A DNA stretch of 64,000 nt, taken from NCBI GenBank assembly GCA_013398295.1, contig VZSF01007311.1, forward strand, positions 310,001 through 374,000. The letters run 5' to 3'. The first letter of the stretch is position 1; the number at the start of each line of letters is the position of its first letter. Below, in pieces: positions 11,611 through 24,874 of the stretch. This stretch comes from Chionis minor. Taxonomy: Eukaryota; Chordata; Aves; Charadriiformes; Chionididae. A model generated the notes under the pieces. The model saw only the letters and a list, made by a program, of their open reading frames with translations. It searched no databases and had not been told where the DNA came from. The translations under genes and the position numbers were made by a program.

Positions 11611-14600
11611 GTTTCCTTAGATTGGGCTCACTCCTACCTTGCTGTGATAGTTTAGATGGACATATGCCTTGGGCTGCACCAAGCCTTCATTCTCTGTCTT
11701 CCACCTCTCTGTCAAAATGCTTCCTCTCCCTCTTCCCCTCAAAAATTGCTTCCACTCCAGTTAATCCAGGTGTGAAAGGTCTAATTGTTCCCCTCCAAAA
11801 TCCTGTATCCAGCTTTCACTTGCTTATGCCTGTCACTGCCTGAATGACTGCACTTGCAGTCATCTTCCCACAAGTTCCCAGTCTTCCAGGTGCCATCGAT
11901 TCCCCTGCAGAGCCCAGCTTCTGTGCTTGGTGTGCACATTGGCATTCCACAGGGGAATTGCTTCTCTCTTCCCCTGCTCCTGTCTCCCCTCAGCTCATTA
12001 CTGGGCAGCCAAGAGGAAGCTCTGGTACAAGCTGCTTTGTGTCTTCTAGTTGGCTTGCTCTTGTATGGCAAGGAAGGAGAAAATTGAAGGTAAGCTTTGC
12101 ACCAGTAAATATCAGACATTGTTCTTGTGGACCATGGCCCATACCAAGATGCAGCCTTCAGTCCACGTGTCTATTATTGTAGGTGAGATCCATGAAAGGT
12201 TTTGGAGCACATTGTGAATTACAAAAGCACTTTATAGGCTCAAGGACAGAATTGTTGTTCAGGCAATATTGAAGGCTAAGGAAGTTCATGACTGTGGAAG
12301 CAAAGAGAAGCTGATGTAACAAAGAATATTACTTGCCTTGAAAATGGTCTAATGATAATTTAGACTGGAGCGAGGCAGTTTTGAACACCATAGCGAGCAG
12401 CAGGGATTCCAAAGTGACAACAGTTGTCTGCAGCAGACTGTGATAAAGTCCTGATTTGATAGAAGAAATTAATTCTGCATAGCATGTAGTGATGGATGGG
12501 GTACAAGAAAAGAGAGAACAAAACAATGCAAAAGGAGATTCCCACCTCATGTCATCAAAGAATGGCACCAGAACCTGAGAAATAGTGCCAGAACCAGGAC
12601 TTCCCACCATGATGGTGTTTAAGATCCAGTCAAATCTTACTTGGTTATAGCTTTTCTTACCTGGTAGGAAACAGAGTTAATGTGATGTATCCTGTAATTG
12701 TTGATAACAGTCGCATTTATATTTGTGCTTTGATGTAATATATCAAACCACAAAAGGTATTTGCCCTGATTATAGAGATGCTGCTCCCCAACAAATTAGT
12801 GAATGGACTGAAATACTCCTGCAGGCAGCTGATCTGACTGCCCTCGCTTGACATGCCACACTAGTTGACATGCCTCACTTTCCTTGTACTCATAATTTCT
12901 TTTACATTATAGAAAATGTTATATCTTCACGTGACTGCAGGAGAGAGAAAAGAAGAGGATGCACAGAGGACCTGAAATTCTCCAGCAACGTTGCAGAGTA
13001 TCTAAGGATATACTCCAACCTGGTGCGTTGCTGCAAAAACTCTGGTATATCTCAGCATTCCGAAAAGTGTAATTTTCTATGGGTGAGAGTGCATAGCTAT
13101 GTCTACTGCTTGATTCCATTTTCTTTAGAAAAATGTTTGATACTCTGCCCCATACTTTCAGTCTGTCTGCAGCTGACTAAGACGGTGGATGTCTTCTTAA
13201 AATAGATCGCCTGCTTCAACTACAAATTGATTTGGCTTCAACTAGGTAGAATTATATGTGGTGCAGAAGGTCAGACGGATGATTGTAATTGTCCTGCTTG
13301 GCTTTAGATCATTGAATTTACCTATGTATTAAGTCTTTCCATTCAGCATAATTCAAGAGAGTAAGATCCAGAGCTCTATAAAATAGGAATTGTACATTCA
13401 ACCAAATGGAGAATGGCTGAGTATAGACATATGGCAGATTCATTTTTTCAGGCTGTTGATAATCTCAAAGAACATGTACTAACAGAACAAATCAGCGTGT
13501 AGGTGGAGGTTCCCCCGCCACCCACAGCGAATGATATTTTGGGGCATATAAATAGGAGTCAATTACAATAACACATCCCTTTCAATCTGAGTAATTTCTA
13601 CTGAAATCCAAGATGACTACGGTCAAAAGGAGATGTACAAAGGCATAGTGTTCTTTCTGCTTTAAAATAATTATATACTGCAAATACATGCAAGAGAAGG
13701 CAAATCACTTAAGGACTCCCTTGGAAGAAGTAACTTAGTGGAAATATGAATGTCTGTCAGTTTTCTGACATAGTTTAAATATTAAATGACAGATAACCTA
13801 GGATCACCCAAACTAGATGGCAAAGCTTTATTGTAAGATACTGTTTGACAGTGAAATCCTGCATCTTGACAATTGAATTAAAACATTTCTTTCACAGCCA
13901 CATTGAAGGTCTCTGTTCTGATATTTTCTCTTGCACTTATACATGACTCTACAAATGTTTAACTTAACGTTCAGCCAATGTAGCAGTGACATTTTGCTGC
14001 ATAAAATGTTGAAGGAAGTTTTATTCTACTTTAGGAATATATTTTTTTGATCTCTGGAACTGAGAGCCTGAGGGTAGCTGATGAGCACAAGGCAAAATCC
14101 TAGCCCCACTGAAGTGTTACCGGGTACTTCCCCTGTAGTGAACAGAATCCTCTTAAGATAATGACTGCTGAGATAAATTCAGTGGTCCTTGTCTCTCTGA
14201 AACAGAGAAGCAAAAATGAAATGCCCTCTTTCCACTATGCAAATTTTGCAGTTTACTGTGTTTAATGAACTGTTACAGCATATGCAGATGAACACTTCCC
14301 ACCCGCTCTCCACAGATCTGGCACACGTTAATCGCTTGTCCTATATTTCTATGCTATATAGTGGCTTCCTCTGCTCATAGAAACATAGCCCAGAAAATTG
14401 AAACAACGGTCCCTAAAGGCTTCGGTTTGCCAAAGGTTAAATCTGTCTCCTCCTCTCAGGTCAGGACATGAGAGCCTGACTGCTGGCGTCTTCTCCAGCT
14501 GCTGGTTTAAACAAAGCCAAAGGCTGGGTGGTAAGCGAGGAAGTATACTGCCCTTTCTGTCCTACCACTCAGACCAAGCAAGACCATTACTTCCTCTTTG

Positions 14601-17600
14601 TGCAGGCTCTCACCTTTAGAGCCACAGAACTCACTGTGGAGCTTTGAGCTCCATCTGACCGCAGTGACTTTGCCAGGGTCATACTGGAATTGAGGTAGTC
14701 GTGCAGAACCAGTGCAGGTGAAAGGAAACATGTTAAGCGCTTTCAGTGCATCTCAGCTCGTTGCAGAGCCTATAGAAGACACATCCACCAGTAAGGTGCC
14801 TCTTGAAGTCAATTATGCATAACCACAGCCTTTTGTAGATCTCCTTTTTGCCTCTCCCATGTTAGGCAAAGCGCTCCCTTTGCTTTCTTTTCTCTCTATG
14901 TTAATGTAAAATTATGTCCACACTTATTTATCCAAGAATATTTATTATCCATAGCCTGTGGATAACTGCATGATAGCTTCCCATCTCTTAGCATAATTAG
15001 TACTAGTGCTGCATAGGTTATACGAGAATACAAGCCAGAAACTTTGTGATCAAGTCAATGGCTAGAGTACTAGGGGTCAAATGCTTATGCTGGGGGCTAA
15101 AAACACTGGGGGTTATTTTTCTGCTTTTATATTACTGGTCCCAACTTCACTGCAGGTCATAATTGGACAGGTCCTTGAAAATGTTCTATCCTACCATTAC
15201 TTGCAAAGGAAACGGGGGACCTGAACATTTTTACAATTAATTTGTCTTGCACCTGGAGAAGTTGCTAATTTATATATTAAAAAGATCATATATAATATGT
15301 ACATATATACCTTATATATAAAATAAGTATATATGCATAACTGCATACACCAGCATTGCCTCCAACAATAATGTACTTCAGTTGTAGTACGGACAAAATT
15401 TTTAAAAGATTTTAAGGAGTGGTTCACGATTTAAGTTGCCAGCCTTGAGACATGTTATGCATGCATGCTTAGTACACTGTAAAGATCAGACTGTTTAACT
15501 ATCTTGAGTTCAGTCTGTAAAAATGGAAATACCCTAGATCGGTAGACACTTTTGCAAGTTTTGGTCTCATAGATTTTAATTCTGAAAGCATAAGCTATTT
15601 AAACTTGCAGTCTGAAGTGAACATCTGTTAAGTTAGGTAGGACATAGAAAGCTCATTTGAAATTTTAAGAATATTATCTGTTTAATCAAATATTATATCA
15701 AAGCTTTTACTTCCTGAGTCAGGGACAGAATAACAGTGGTCAAGTTTCACATGCAATCAATCATCTACCAGTTTAGTAGCTTGACTGATTCCCATCTTCT
15801 GGAGTAAACTGCTTTTATTAACCTTTGAACAACTTAACTGAGTAACTTATTTCTCACTTAAAGGAAAGTTTTTCTCTCCATTCTGCACTGCATGTAAATG
15901 TCCGGCATTGGTGGGAATTTTTTTAGTAGGCTCTGAGCAGAATAGATGTTCCAGTACCAGAATTGTTCAAATGCATGTGTCTAGATTCACACACTATTTT
16001 TACAATAATAATGACAACAAAGATTCATTCTGAAAATGCAGTCACTGATTTATTTTACCTGGCTTTTAAAGACAATTAGGGAAGTTAAATTACTGACCAA
16101 AGCATTGTAAGTTTTTATATTCAGTATCTCTACCTTTAGAGCTACCACTTGGTAGAAAGAGCATCTGATTAAGGTGCTTTATGAGAACTCCTATCTCTCT
16201 GAGCTCCATCTATAACCTATAAAGCAACAGACTTTCCCAAAGGTTGAGTCCAGGTGAGAGTCAAACGTATTTGATCCAATAAACCGTCAGAATAAATAAG
16301 TAATGTCAATGGACTATAAAGGGAAGTAAAGCAGACGAGCTGTTTAATCTAGGAGCTCAAAGTCTGAATATTTTGAAAATTTCTCTGAAAGCTTGCATTT
16401 AGAATTATTTTTATTTTATATAAAAAGAAAATAACAGTCTGCTTTCAGAAAAAGAGCATACAAATTTTAGTATGCAAGACAATGCTGACATCAGCGATGG
16501 AGTCACTAAGAAGGAAGTAAACAGTCAACTTAGGTAAACTGTGATCTCACCATGAGGAACTGGAGGGGAGCCTAAATCCAAAGCTCTGTGTAGAGACCAG
16601 TATATTTTAAAGTTGCTTTGCATTTCTTAAGGTTATGAACTCTTAGCCATCCCCACAGCAGAACGAGCCAAAATATGTATTTAAAAACAATTTTACTTAC
16701 AGATCAAGATTTTGTGGATCATGATCTAGTAAAGTTTTTTGCTTTGTTTTGAATGATCAAAGAAAGCACGGCACAGCAAAATTCCTAGTGAATTAATAAA
16801 TGTTCTCACTGGTACGAAACTTTGCGCTTGTACCCTCACAGCAAAAGGGTGCTTGCCAGAGTCAAGAGTGATTAAGTATCAACTAAGGACTTCAGGATTA
16901 GGCCCAGAGGGAAATGTAGAAAGATATTTATGATTATCTGGTAACTTCTCCAGAATGAAATAGAAACCCTTTTGCAACACTGCAAAAAGGAAAGCCTTAT
17001 TGAAAAGGTACTTTTTATTACTTTCAGAAATGTTTGCAAACAGGCTTTTCCAGTAGCTGTGATTCTTAAGATGAGAGCCAACATAACTTCCTCCCAGGGC
17101 ATAATAGTGATAGCATGAATTGTCTTTATGAATTTTCCTAAGTATGAATATCAGAGTCCTGATTGTGCTATTTAGAAGTGAAAAGCTTTGGGACAAATGT
17201 AGCCCCAAGTCGAATATCACTTACTTTGCCAGGGAAGCAGTGTCTGTTCCTTATCATGCATTTTCAGTGAGGTACCTCTGACAGACTCTTCTTTCATACT
17301 CACTACTTAAAAATGCTGAAACATAAAAGCCTGAGCCTCGGATTGCCTCTCTTGTGGAAGCACAAATGTTTGGAAAACTGATGGAGGTTATATTTTGAAT
17401 TGCCTCCTCGACAGAATTGTCCAAAAATGATCCCATGGAGAATGCTGGTGTTGACTCTAAGAGACGAGGCAATTCTTCTCCGTGAATCTATAGGATAAAA
17501 TGCTTGGACGACCTGCACAGAGTCCTGTGCCCTCTCCTTGTTTCTGCCCCAAACGTCAGCCAGATTTGTCAGTCACCACCTTTGCAGATGAAGTTGGTCA

Positions 17601-17879
17601 AAATCCAGGTTTCCTGGGAAGCTCTTCCCTCTCTTGATCCATTCTTAGGATTTACCTGGTGAACTGGATAGGAGAGCTGATCTAGTTGAAAATAAATCTC
17701 CTCCTCTTGTGCTGGGTTGGGTCTTAGCTAGATCTGCTCCCCAAAGCTCTGCGTCATGGTGGTAGTCCAGTGAAAAATTAGGTAGAAACATGTGACAAGG
17801 CTTAAGAAAGAGGTTTAAGTCCTAGGTTGCTATAGGATTTTTCCTGTAGTTTTCAGTGTCTTTCCTGCCTGAGAAGAAT
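11611..17879. other. Unrecognised noncoding sequence with AT-rich patch
   Basis: About 6.3 kb without a recognisable gene. 11620-12110 is richer in C and T with overlapping short frames on both strands that look like shadows. 15266-15345 is an AT-rich, partly palindromic patch of TATATA and ATATAT blocks. Several frames (112 codons at 11781-12119 minus and 11844-12182 plus, 113 at 16879-17220 minus, 111 at 12870-13205 plus) are within chance length and have no known domain. Confidence 0.55.
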
Positions 17880-18657
17880 GCCCTGGTTTGAGCGGGTGTA
17901 TCCCCTGTCATGCACCAGCTTCTGGGAAAATAAACAAAACAATGGACTGTCAAAAAGTACCCTGAAAGCAACAAGGCATGGAAGTTTTAAAATTTGGGAC
18001 AAGCATTTATCTCAAGCTACCTGGTTAGTTAACACCAGCGGATCCATCAGTTGAGCTGGTCCCGCTCAATCAGACCTTTTACACACTGTAGAAGGAAATA
18101 AAGTCCCTGTGGTGCATGAAAGGAATATGTTACGGAAAACTGTTTGGGTTTTTCCTGCTTCAGGCAAAGGCAAACCCATTCGTGGTACTGTTTTTGCTTA
18201 AGGACCTGGATGTACTTGGTGAGTGATGCTGAATAATAGAGAAGTTCAATGTGTACCTCAAGGAAATTTAACCCTGTGTGAGAATACTCAGTACCAAGCT
18301 GTATGATGTTAATTGCTACTTAATAGTATGAGTGTTCAGTAAGTGTTTTTCAGCATTAATAGTGGTGACAAAACCTGAGAAGTGGCATCCAGGAAACTCT
18401 TCAAGGTGGACATGCTATCCGTGGACATGAACCACGATGAATTTCATACCATTTTTCCTGCCCTGAGAGTCTACTAAGATAGATGAAATCCTGCAATTAT
18501 GAATAAAATGAACTTTTATTTATAAAGATAAATCATAAATGAGTGACCTCTGTGTATATATACATCTATGTATCTATCTATATGTGTGTATAGATTTGGT
18601 AGATAAAAAGTAATAATGATTGAGCATGATGCAAAGGGTATGAAATAAGGGGTGGAA
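17880..18657 (+). mobile_element. Endogenous retrovirus, 3' internal remnant
   Basis: Sequence just upstream of the LTR resembles the 3' internal region of avian endogenous retroviruses. Read on the plus strand, about 17980-18250 gives phrases typical of the integrase C-terminal part (for instance a DKHLSQATWLVNT-like segment near 17990-18025), but with an in-frame stop near 18049 and further disruptions. The part before 17980 matches the end of the integrase catalytic domain only weakly. No gag, protease, reverse transcriptase or envelope is present in the window. ERVL-type (class III) affiliation is an inference from remembered avian elements. The remnant cannot encode a functional product. 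Confidence 0.6.
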
Positions 18658-19482
18658 TGTCCTGGTTTGAGGTGAAACAACCAATTTTCTGTTCGGTAAT
18701 TTTACTTTGCAGCTAAGCCTCTTCTAACTAACTGAACTCTCTGAAATTAACAGCATATCATGGAGACACTGTTCGCTGTCAGAGTGATAAGACACTTTTG
18801 TAGTTTTATAGTCTTATAGTGATAAGACGTTTATAGTTGATGGCAAGGAACGAGATGCAGAGAGGCTCTTGCTTATACTTATTGCTATAACACCCAAGGG
18901 CAGCCAACTGTGTTATTTGCCCCGTGGGAGGGTCAGAAGTGGAAAAGCGTAGAGGGGTCGCACCTGTGGGGAGGAGCGGACAGGACAGATGANTAAAATG
19001 AACTTTTATTTATAAAGATAAATCATAAATGAGTGACCTCTGTGTATATATACATCTATGTATCTATCTATATGTGTGTATAGATTTGGTAGATAAAAAG
19101 TAATAATGATTGAGCATGATGCAAAGGGTATGAAATAAGGGGTGGAATGTCCTGGTTTGAGGTGAAACAACCAATTTTCTGTTCGGTAATTTTACTTTGC
19201 AGCTAAGCCTCTTCTAACTAACTGAACTCTCTGAAATTAACAGCATATCATGGAGACACTGTTCGCTGTCAGAGTGATAAGACACTTTTGTAGTTTTATA
19301 GTCTTATAGTGATAAGACGTTTATAGTTGATGGCAAGGAACGAGATGCAGAGAGGCTCTTGCTTATACTTATTGCTATAACACCCAAGGGCAGCCAACTG
19401 TGTTATTTGCCCCGTGGGAGGGTCAGAAGTGGAAAAGCGTAGAGGGGTCGCACCTGTGGGGAGGAGCGGACAGGACAGATGA
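18504..19482. repeat. Exact 489-bp direct repeat flanking one N
   Basis: Bases 18504-18992 and 18994-19482 are identical as far as I can read, and the only unknown base in the window (18993) lies exactly between them. Both copies contain the end of the retroviral internal region, the polypurine tract and the first 335 bp of the LTR. The suffix of one contig equalling the prefix of the next, joined by a placeholder N, is the signature of an unmerged assembly overlap rather than a biological tandem duplication. Coordinates after 18993 are probably inflated by 490. Confidence 0.93.
19133..19147 (+). promoter_or_regulatory. Retroviral polypurine tract
   Basis: AAATAAGGGGTGGAA directly precedes the LTR start TGTCCTGG. 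A purine-rich tract in this position primes plus-strand DNA synthesis in retroviruses. The same tract occurs at 18643-18657 in the duplicated copy. Confidence 0.75.
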
Positions 19483-19913
19483 CCCAAAACTGACCAACAG
19501 GGTATTCCATCCCATCTACCTCATGCTCAGTATAAAAGCTGAGGGATTAAAGGGTCAGCCCTCTGTCTTCAATGGCCGGCATCCAAGGATGACTCTGTCT
19601 GTTTGTCTGCCCTTGATCCTGAGCTGTGCGTTCCTGAATGCAGATCTGGAATCCAGGTCCCATCCATTGCAGAGTACAGTCTGGCACTTTCCCTGTCAGT
19701 GACATGATCATCATCCCAGGAGCTCAATACTAATTTTGCATATATTGTATATATTTCATTATTTCCTATTTATTTTATTGTAAATGTTTCATTGAAGTAG
19801 TTTAGTTTTTTCTAAACTCATAAATCTTTCTGTCTCTCCCCCCTCTCCTTGGAGAGAGAGGCGGGGGAGAGAGTCTGTCATTTGTCTCAGTGGCCAGTCT
19901 GGCCCACACCACA
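19148..19913 (+). mobile_element. Endogenous retrovirus LTR (3' LTR)
   Basis: Begins TGTCCTGGTTTGAGG, a start shared by a large group of avian LTRs, and probably ends at CCACACCACA near 19913, after a GTGGCCAGTCTGGCCC block typical of the end of this LTR group. The length would be about 766 bp. Its 5' part also appears at 18658-18992 because of the assembly duplication. TATAAAA at 19531-19537 is a plausible promoter element. The polypurine tract upstream identifies it as the 3' LTR of a provirus that has lost its 5' side, or as the part remaining after truncation. The right edge runs into an A-rich/CCCC stretch, so it is uncertain, and I could not identify target-site duplications. Confidence 0.8.
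19531..19537 (+). promoter_or_regulatory. TATA box of the LTR
   Basis: TATAAAA in the middle of the LTR, preceded by CATGCTCAG, a context common in avian LTR promoters. Whether it is still active cannot be judged from sequence. Confidence 0.55.
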
Positions 19914-22803
19914 AAAAAACCCCAACTTGTCTTTCTCTTGACTTGGCCCCAGCCCCTTTTGTTTTTACCCACAGACCAGTGGAAGTAGATACCAAAATAT
20001 TTTGCAAGATAAGAAACATGTAACATACTGCAGCAGTGTCATATGAAATAGATGAGATCAATGCAGCATCCCGTTGCTTTGCTATGAATCAGCTTCAGCT
20101 CAGTCTGCCTAGAACTCCTTTGACAGTATCTGGCCTTCTTTCCTCTACGATCATGAGGAGACCTGTCTTCACTCTACTGGAAGTTTTGAATCTCAGCATT
20201 GTCTCTCTGCATCCTATAAACAAGCCAGAGAGATGACTGCAGAAAATCACAGACAGCAATTCCTGCAGTCGTGATGCTCCCAGTCCTTGCAAAACTGTGT
20301 GATATTTAGTGATCCAACAAGGCTGACATCATAGCCCCTGTACAGGAAATAAAATGTCAAAACATTACTATATTCTTACCAAGGACGAAGGACATTGAAA
20401 GACTGGAGAAGAAGTTGAAAAAATATGGGGTATCTTTTACCAACAAAATAGATCAAGCTACCTGAGTTGCCTGACCTTCAACTGCAAACCTTGTGAAGTT
20501 CTCAGAGCTTTAGCAATAGCCTTGTCTTGTCTGCTGTGCTAGGGGAAACTAGAATATTCAGGCACTTTTAAAACCTCTTTGCTTCTCCAGCTGCAACATA
20601 AGTCAATTTATATTTTTCATAAATTTAAAATACTCGAGTCCATCTGGTTTTTATTTAGTCGCGACTTTAAAGAAATACCACTAGAGGGCAAGATGACAGC
20701 TGCAAGCTATTTGAATTTTGGGACTTCAGTCCTGCAGATGTTGAGGTTGATGAAAAATTATTGACTCCAGTGGTGCTGAAACAAGTCTTAAAAATCCATT
20801 CTCTTCCACAAATACTTAATAATTCCCCCCAAATCCTTAGATATGAGAAAGAAGCTATTTAATTTAAGCTAACATGCTATGAATAACTGTTAAATGTAAT
20901 TAATGAAAATTATATATATTGTTAATTAGTTTTATAAAAAAAGAAGGCACAAGTATCACATCACATGTATTTCTGAAATTTTCTGGAGTTCCCCAATATA
21001 AACAGAGATCTTACCAATTGTGTGACAGTTACATAAAACATTTAAACATATATACATACATATACACGTACATCCACGCCTACACATACGCACAAATTTA
21101 CCTCTGCATTAACGATATAGCCGGAGTGCTGAGCAAATGTGGAAGAGCTGAATTTGATTCCTAACACTGTTTTATTGTTCCCTAGAGCTTCAAAAAAATA
21201 CTTTAAAAAAATAGCTAATGCAGTGCTACAGCCAGAGGCTTTGAGCTTGTCAGATGCCATAAACAAGGCTACAGTGGCCCTGGTCAGCATTTGAATGAGC
21301 GGCCTCAGAGGCAAGAAAGGAGCCTGTGGGATGCATGTATTTTCTGCTTTTAATCCTGCTGCTATTTCAGTCTCCCACAGAAGTTCTTGTATTTCAGTTT
21401 GTTCTCATCATGAAACCTTTCTTTCCTTTTCTCCTTATATTTTAAAAAGAAAATTGTGTATAAACAGTGGGAAAAATCCTAAATTACCAGCTCATTTTTT
21501 ATTCTAAACATTACTTGCATAAGGCTTCAAAGGAAATAATAAGCAGTGTTTGAAATAAGGTCTTTAGTCTTTGGCTCATTGTTTAAAGGATGCTGTGGAT
21601 AACATTTCAATTACCAAGTTACTGCAGCCTCAGCCTGGAACCGTTTCCCTTTAATTTTGTCCCACAAGTGCACATAGCTGTGATAGCACTTTTTGTTGCA
21701 TTTTCAGTATTCTTTGCTTTACAAGTCCCTAAACGCACTTCATCAGGCACGCAACATGTTGATACATTAGAGAGTTTTCCGCCTGCAAGAAGCAGGCATT
21801 AAGCCTTGGAAAAATAGGACCCTCTTAAGAAAGTGAAGGGGAAAGGGCTCAGTATGTTGGCTGTTGAAATCAATCTGAACTTCTCCAGCCTGTTGAGAGT
21901 TCAGATTTGCCATGTCTTCACATGAATGCGCCTCAGGGTTGACCTGGGAAAACCAGGACGAGGGGGACCAGTTCTTGGACCTAGAAAAAAAACGCAACTC
22001 AATTTGCATCTCGGAGCAAGTTCAAGCATGTACTTTTCAAGGGTGGCGAGGTCCCGGTGTACTCTCCCGGATCAGATCAATCTTACATGTATGACTAAAG
22101 ATGTCCATGGACAGGAAATCTGATTTTTAACACAAGTTTTGGAGGCTTCATCTCAATGAAACATCCTAATGCTTAGAGCTCTTCTTGCACAGCAGGGCAG
22201 GCCTGTAAGTCATGCCTGTCCCTACACCAATACCCTTTAAATCCCCAGCCTGCTGTGTCAGGCCCAAAAGCTGTAGACTTTTGTGTCTGACAGCTCCTTG
22301 GGGGCAGATCCTGTTGACTGCAAACCCAGCTAAGAGGGCTGTCCTTCCTCTGCACAACTTAGAGGTCTTAGAGGAGCTCCAGGGCCAAGCCTTCAGGGCC
22401 AGCCGGCTCCTGCACACATCAGTGGCACGGGTAAGGGGTACAGACGGGACCATCGTGCTTGTGATCCAAGAGGGAGAAGGGGATCCCACTCAAAAGACTC
22501 CTCTGTGTGAATTCCTGAGACCCTCAGTTACTGATGAAATCTTACCTGTGGCGATTGCAGTGGCCCATGGAGTAATGCCGGCATTTGAGACCAGGCAGCT
22601 CTTCTAAGCTATGACAAAGCACAGATGAGCCCATTGATTTCGGTAGTCTTCTGCAGGACTGAGTCATTTATTTGACGGATAGTTGCTCTGCTAATATGCA
22701 CAATATGTATGGCACAGTTATATGGCTTGACTCTGTAGCTGATGAAGTTTCCCAAATAATTTGAGGAAAAGTGTTTCTTTAGTTTCTGTGATTCTGAAGT
22801 ATT
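19914..22803. other. Unrecognised noncoding sequence
   Basis: No gene recognised. 20880-20935 is AT-rich. 22150-22600 is richer in G+C with overlapping frames on both strands (131 codons plus, 107 codons minus), neither with a known domain; low stop density explains them. Confidence 0.55.
21046..21095. repeat. Degenerate (CATA)n/(CACA)n simple repeat
   Basis: About 50 bp of imperfect ACATATATACATACATATACAC-type repeats, strongly alternating purine and pyrimidine. It produces tyrosine/threonine-rich artefact frames. Confidence 0.8.
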
Positions 22804-23572
22804 ATCACAGAATCCTAGAATGGTTAGAGTTGAAAGGGACCTTAAAGATCATCTAGTTCCAACCCCCCTGCCATGGGCAGGGACACCTCCCACTAGACCA
22901 GGTTACTCAAGGCCCCATCCAACCTGGCCTTGAACACTTCCAGGGATGGGACATCCACAGCTTCTCTGGGGGAACCTGTTCCAATGTCTCCGCACCCTCA
23001 CAGTAAAGAATTGCTTCCTAATATCTAAATCTCCCCTCTTTCAGTTTAAAACCTTTACATCTTGTCCTATTGCTACACTCCATGATAAAGAGTCCCTCCC
23101 CATCTTTCCTGTAGGCCCCCTTCAGATACTGGAAGGCCCCTATAAGGTCTCCCCAGAGCCTTCTCTTCTTCAGGCTGAACAACCCCAAATCTCTCAGCCT
23201 GTCCTCATAGCAGAGGTGCTCCAGCCTCATCTTCATGGGCCTCCTGTGGACTTGCTCCAATAGGTCCATGTCCTTATGTTGAGAGCCCCAGAGCTGGACT
23301 CAGTACTCCAGGTACTCATGAGAGCAGAGTAGAGGGGCAGAATCACCTCCCTCAACCTGCTGAACATGCTGCTTTTGATGCAGTCCAGGATGCGGTTGGC
23401 TTTCTGGGCTGTGAGCGCAAGTTGCTGAATTTCTTGACCAGCACCTGGAAGTCCTTCTCCACATAGCTACTCTCAACCTGTTCTCCGCCCAGCCTCTATT
23501 TGTGCTTGGCATTACCCCGACCCACGTGCTTGGCCTTGTTGAATTTCATGAGGCTTGTGTGGGCCCACTTCA
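22804..23572 (-). mobile_element. CR1 LINE, 5'-truncated (copy B)
   Basis: The left edge ATCACAGAATCCTAGAATGG is a mutated CR1 3' end in reverse orientation. It is followed by GACCTTAAAGATCATCTAG, the CCATGGGCAGGGACACCTC block and the whole C-terminal ORF2 region up to about 23572. A minus frame at 23018-23269 retains the ORF2 C-terminal phrase [21 protein letters not shown]; a second frame at 23300-23512 represents the upstream part after frameshifts. The reverse transcriptase catalytic region is not included. Broken, noncoding copy, more diverged than copy A. Confidence 0.93.
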
Positions 23573-24806
23573 ACTTTTTTTCTGTATAAAAGTTTCAATC
23601 AGCACTGTTAGTCATGCATATTTTAATCGTTATGTGCCCAGTACATTAGGTTGCCACCTAAGATAGTAACTAGTGATGATTATTATAGCTAGTTGTGTAA
23701 AGTGTAGCTAGTTACATTTTTGAAAAAAAGTTGAAGACCAATACCTATACACAGACACATGAACACACATATTCAGTGAAAGCTTTTCAGTGACTTTTTT
23801 ATTATTTTATTTTACAGTAACAGTTAATTCTCTTTTTGGTCCAGTTTCTCCATTTATCCTGTATCTGATGAGCTTCGTCTTGTTAAATAGGAGCATCACT
23901 GGAGTTCCAGACAGCAATGCACCATGAGATGTGCTCAAGAGCAACCCAAGAAGATAGTAGAGATGAGGAGATAATGAAAATCGCAGGACACCTACTGGCA
24001 TTTCCAAATTTTGAGATTCAGAGAAAGTGTTTTGTCTTTCAGGTTCTCATATTTCATAGAAGAATCAAATGGAGCATGCAAAGCAGACTTTGGAGAATTA
24101 ACCAAAGCCCTAGTTTTTGCAAAAAGACTCAGTAAGAATATTTTCATCAAGCTGTTAAAAGCATAACCCCCCCCTTGCTGATTGGATATACTGTTTTGCT
24201 CTAAATCATGAAAGCATGTATGGACTCTTAGACATTTGCATATGTACTAAAGATGCAAGTCAGGGTCCAGCAGAAGTTTGTCTTTATGCAAGATGTCAGT
24301 CCGTCAAACTCCACTGAAAGCTCTTCCTCCCAGGCGATGCCTGGGAGATCTGCTTCCAGCTCTTAATTTTCCTTTTGGCTAATCTCTCTGTTAGTTAATA
24401 TGAAGCTATTTACACTTCATTAACAAGATACTACTGTCAATATTAAAATATAATTGTCCTCAAATTCACCATTTTCATCTGCTACACAGTAAAGTGTACA
24501 TTATCTTTTTGTAACGCTTGCTTCAATTGAGAAGTGTTTTGCATGATGTTCTTTACATTTTCTTAGGTTAATTATACTCTTGCAATTTCCTTTGTAATAT
24601 AAAATAGTTAATTATCAATCATTGCAGTCATGCTATGGCATTGGATAGGGTATTTCATGCCTTTATTTATTAACCGTGTTGTCAAACAGCATAGAAAAAC
24701 CATGACTGGTTTCTCTTAGTTACTGTTGCTTTGGAAACTAGTTACATGTCTTGATTTGTAAATGGCCATTCTTCCAAAAAAGACAGTTAAAAGAATGTGG
24801 GGGGGG
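23573..24806. other. Unrecognised AT-rich noncoding sequence
   Basis: No gene or repeat recognised. Ends in a run of eight G directly before the polypyrimidine tract. Confidence 0.6.
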
Positions 24807-24808
24807 CT

Positions 24809-24874
<66 letters not shown>

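Noticed and set aside
14088..14150. Possible old amniote palindromic repeat (AAAATCCTAGCCCCACTGAAG)
   Set aside because: Only the left half has the expected wording; the right half does not pair convincingly.
16130..16270. Possible tRNA-derived SINE head (TTGGTAGAAAGAGCATCTGATTAAGG)
   Set aside because: No CORE or tail follows and no convincing B box is seen.
17876..17895. TGCCCTGGTTTGAGCGGG as a 5' LTR start
   Set aside because: Only about 15 bp resemble the LTR start; the following bases do not follow the LTR at 19148.
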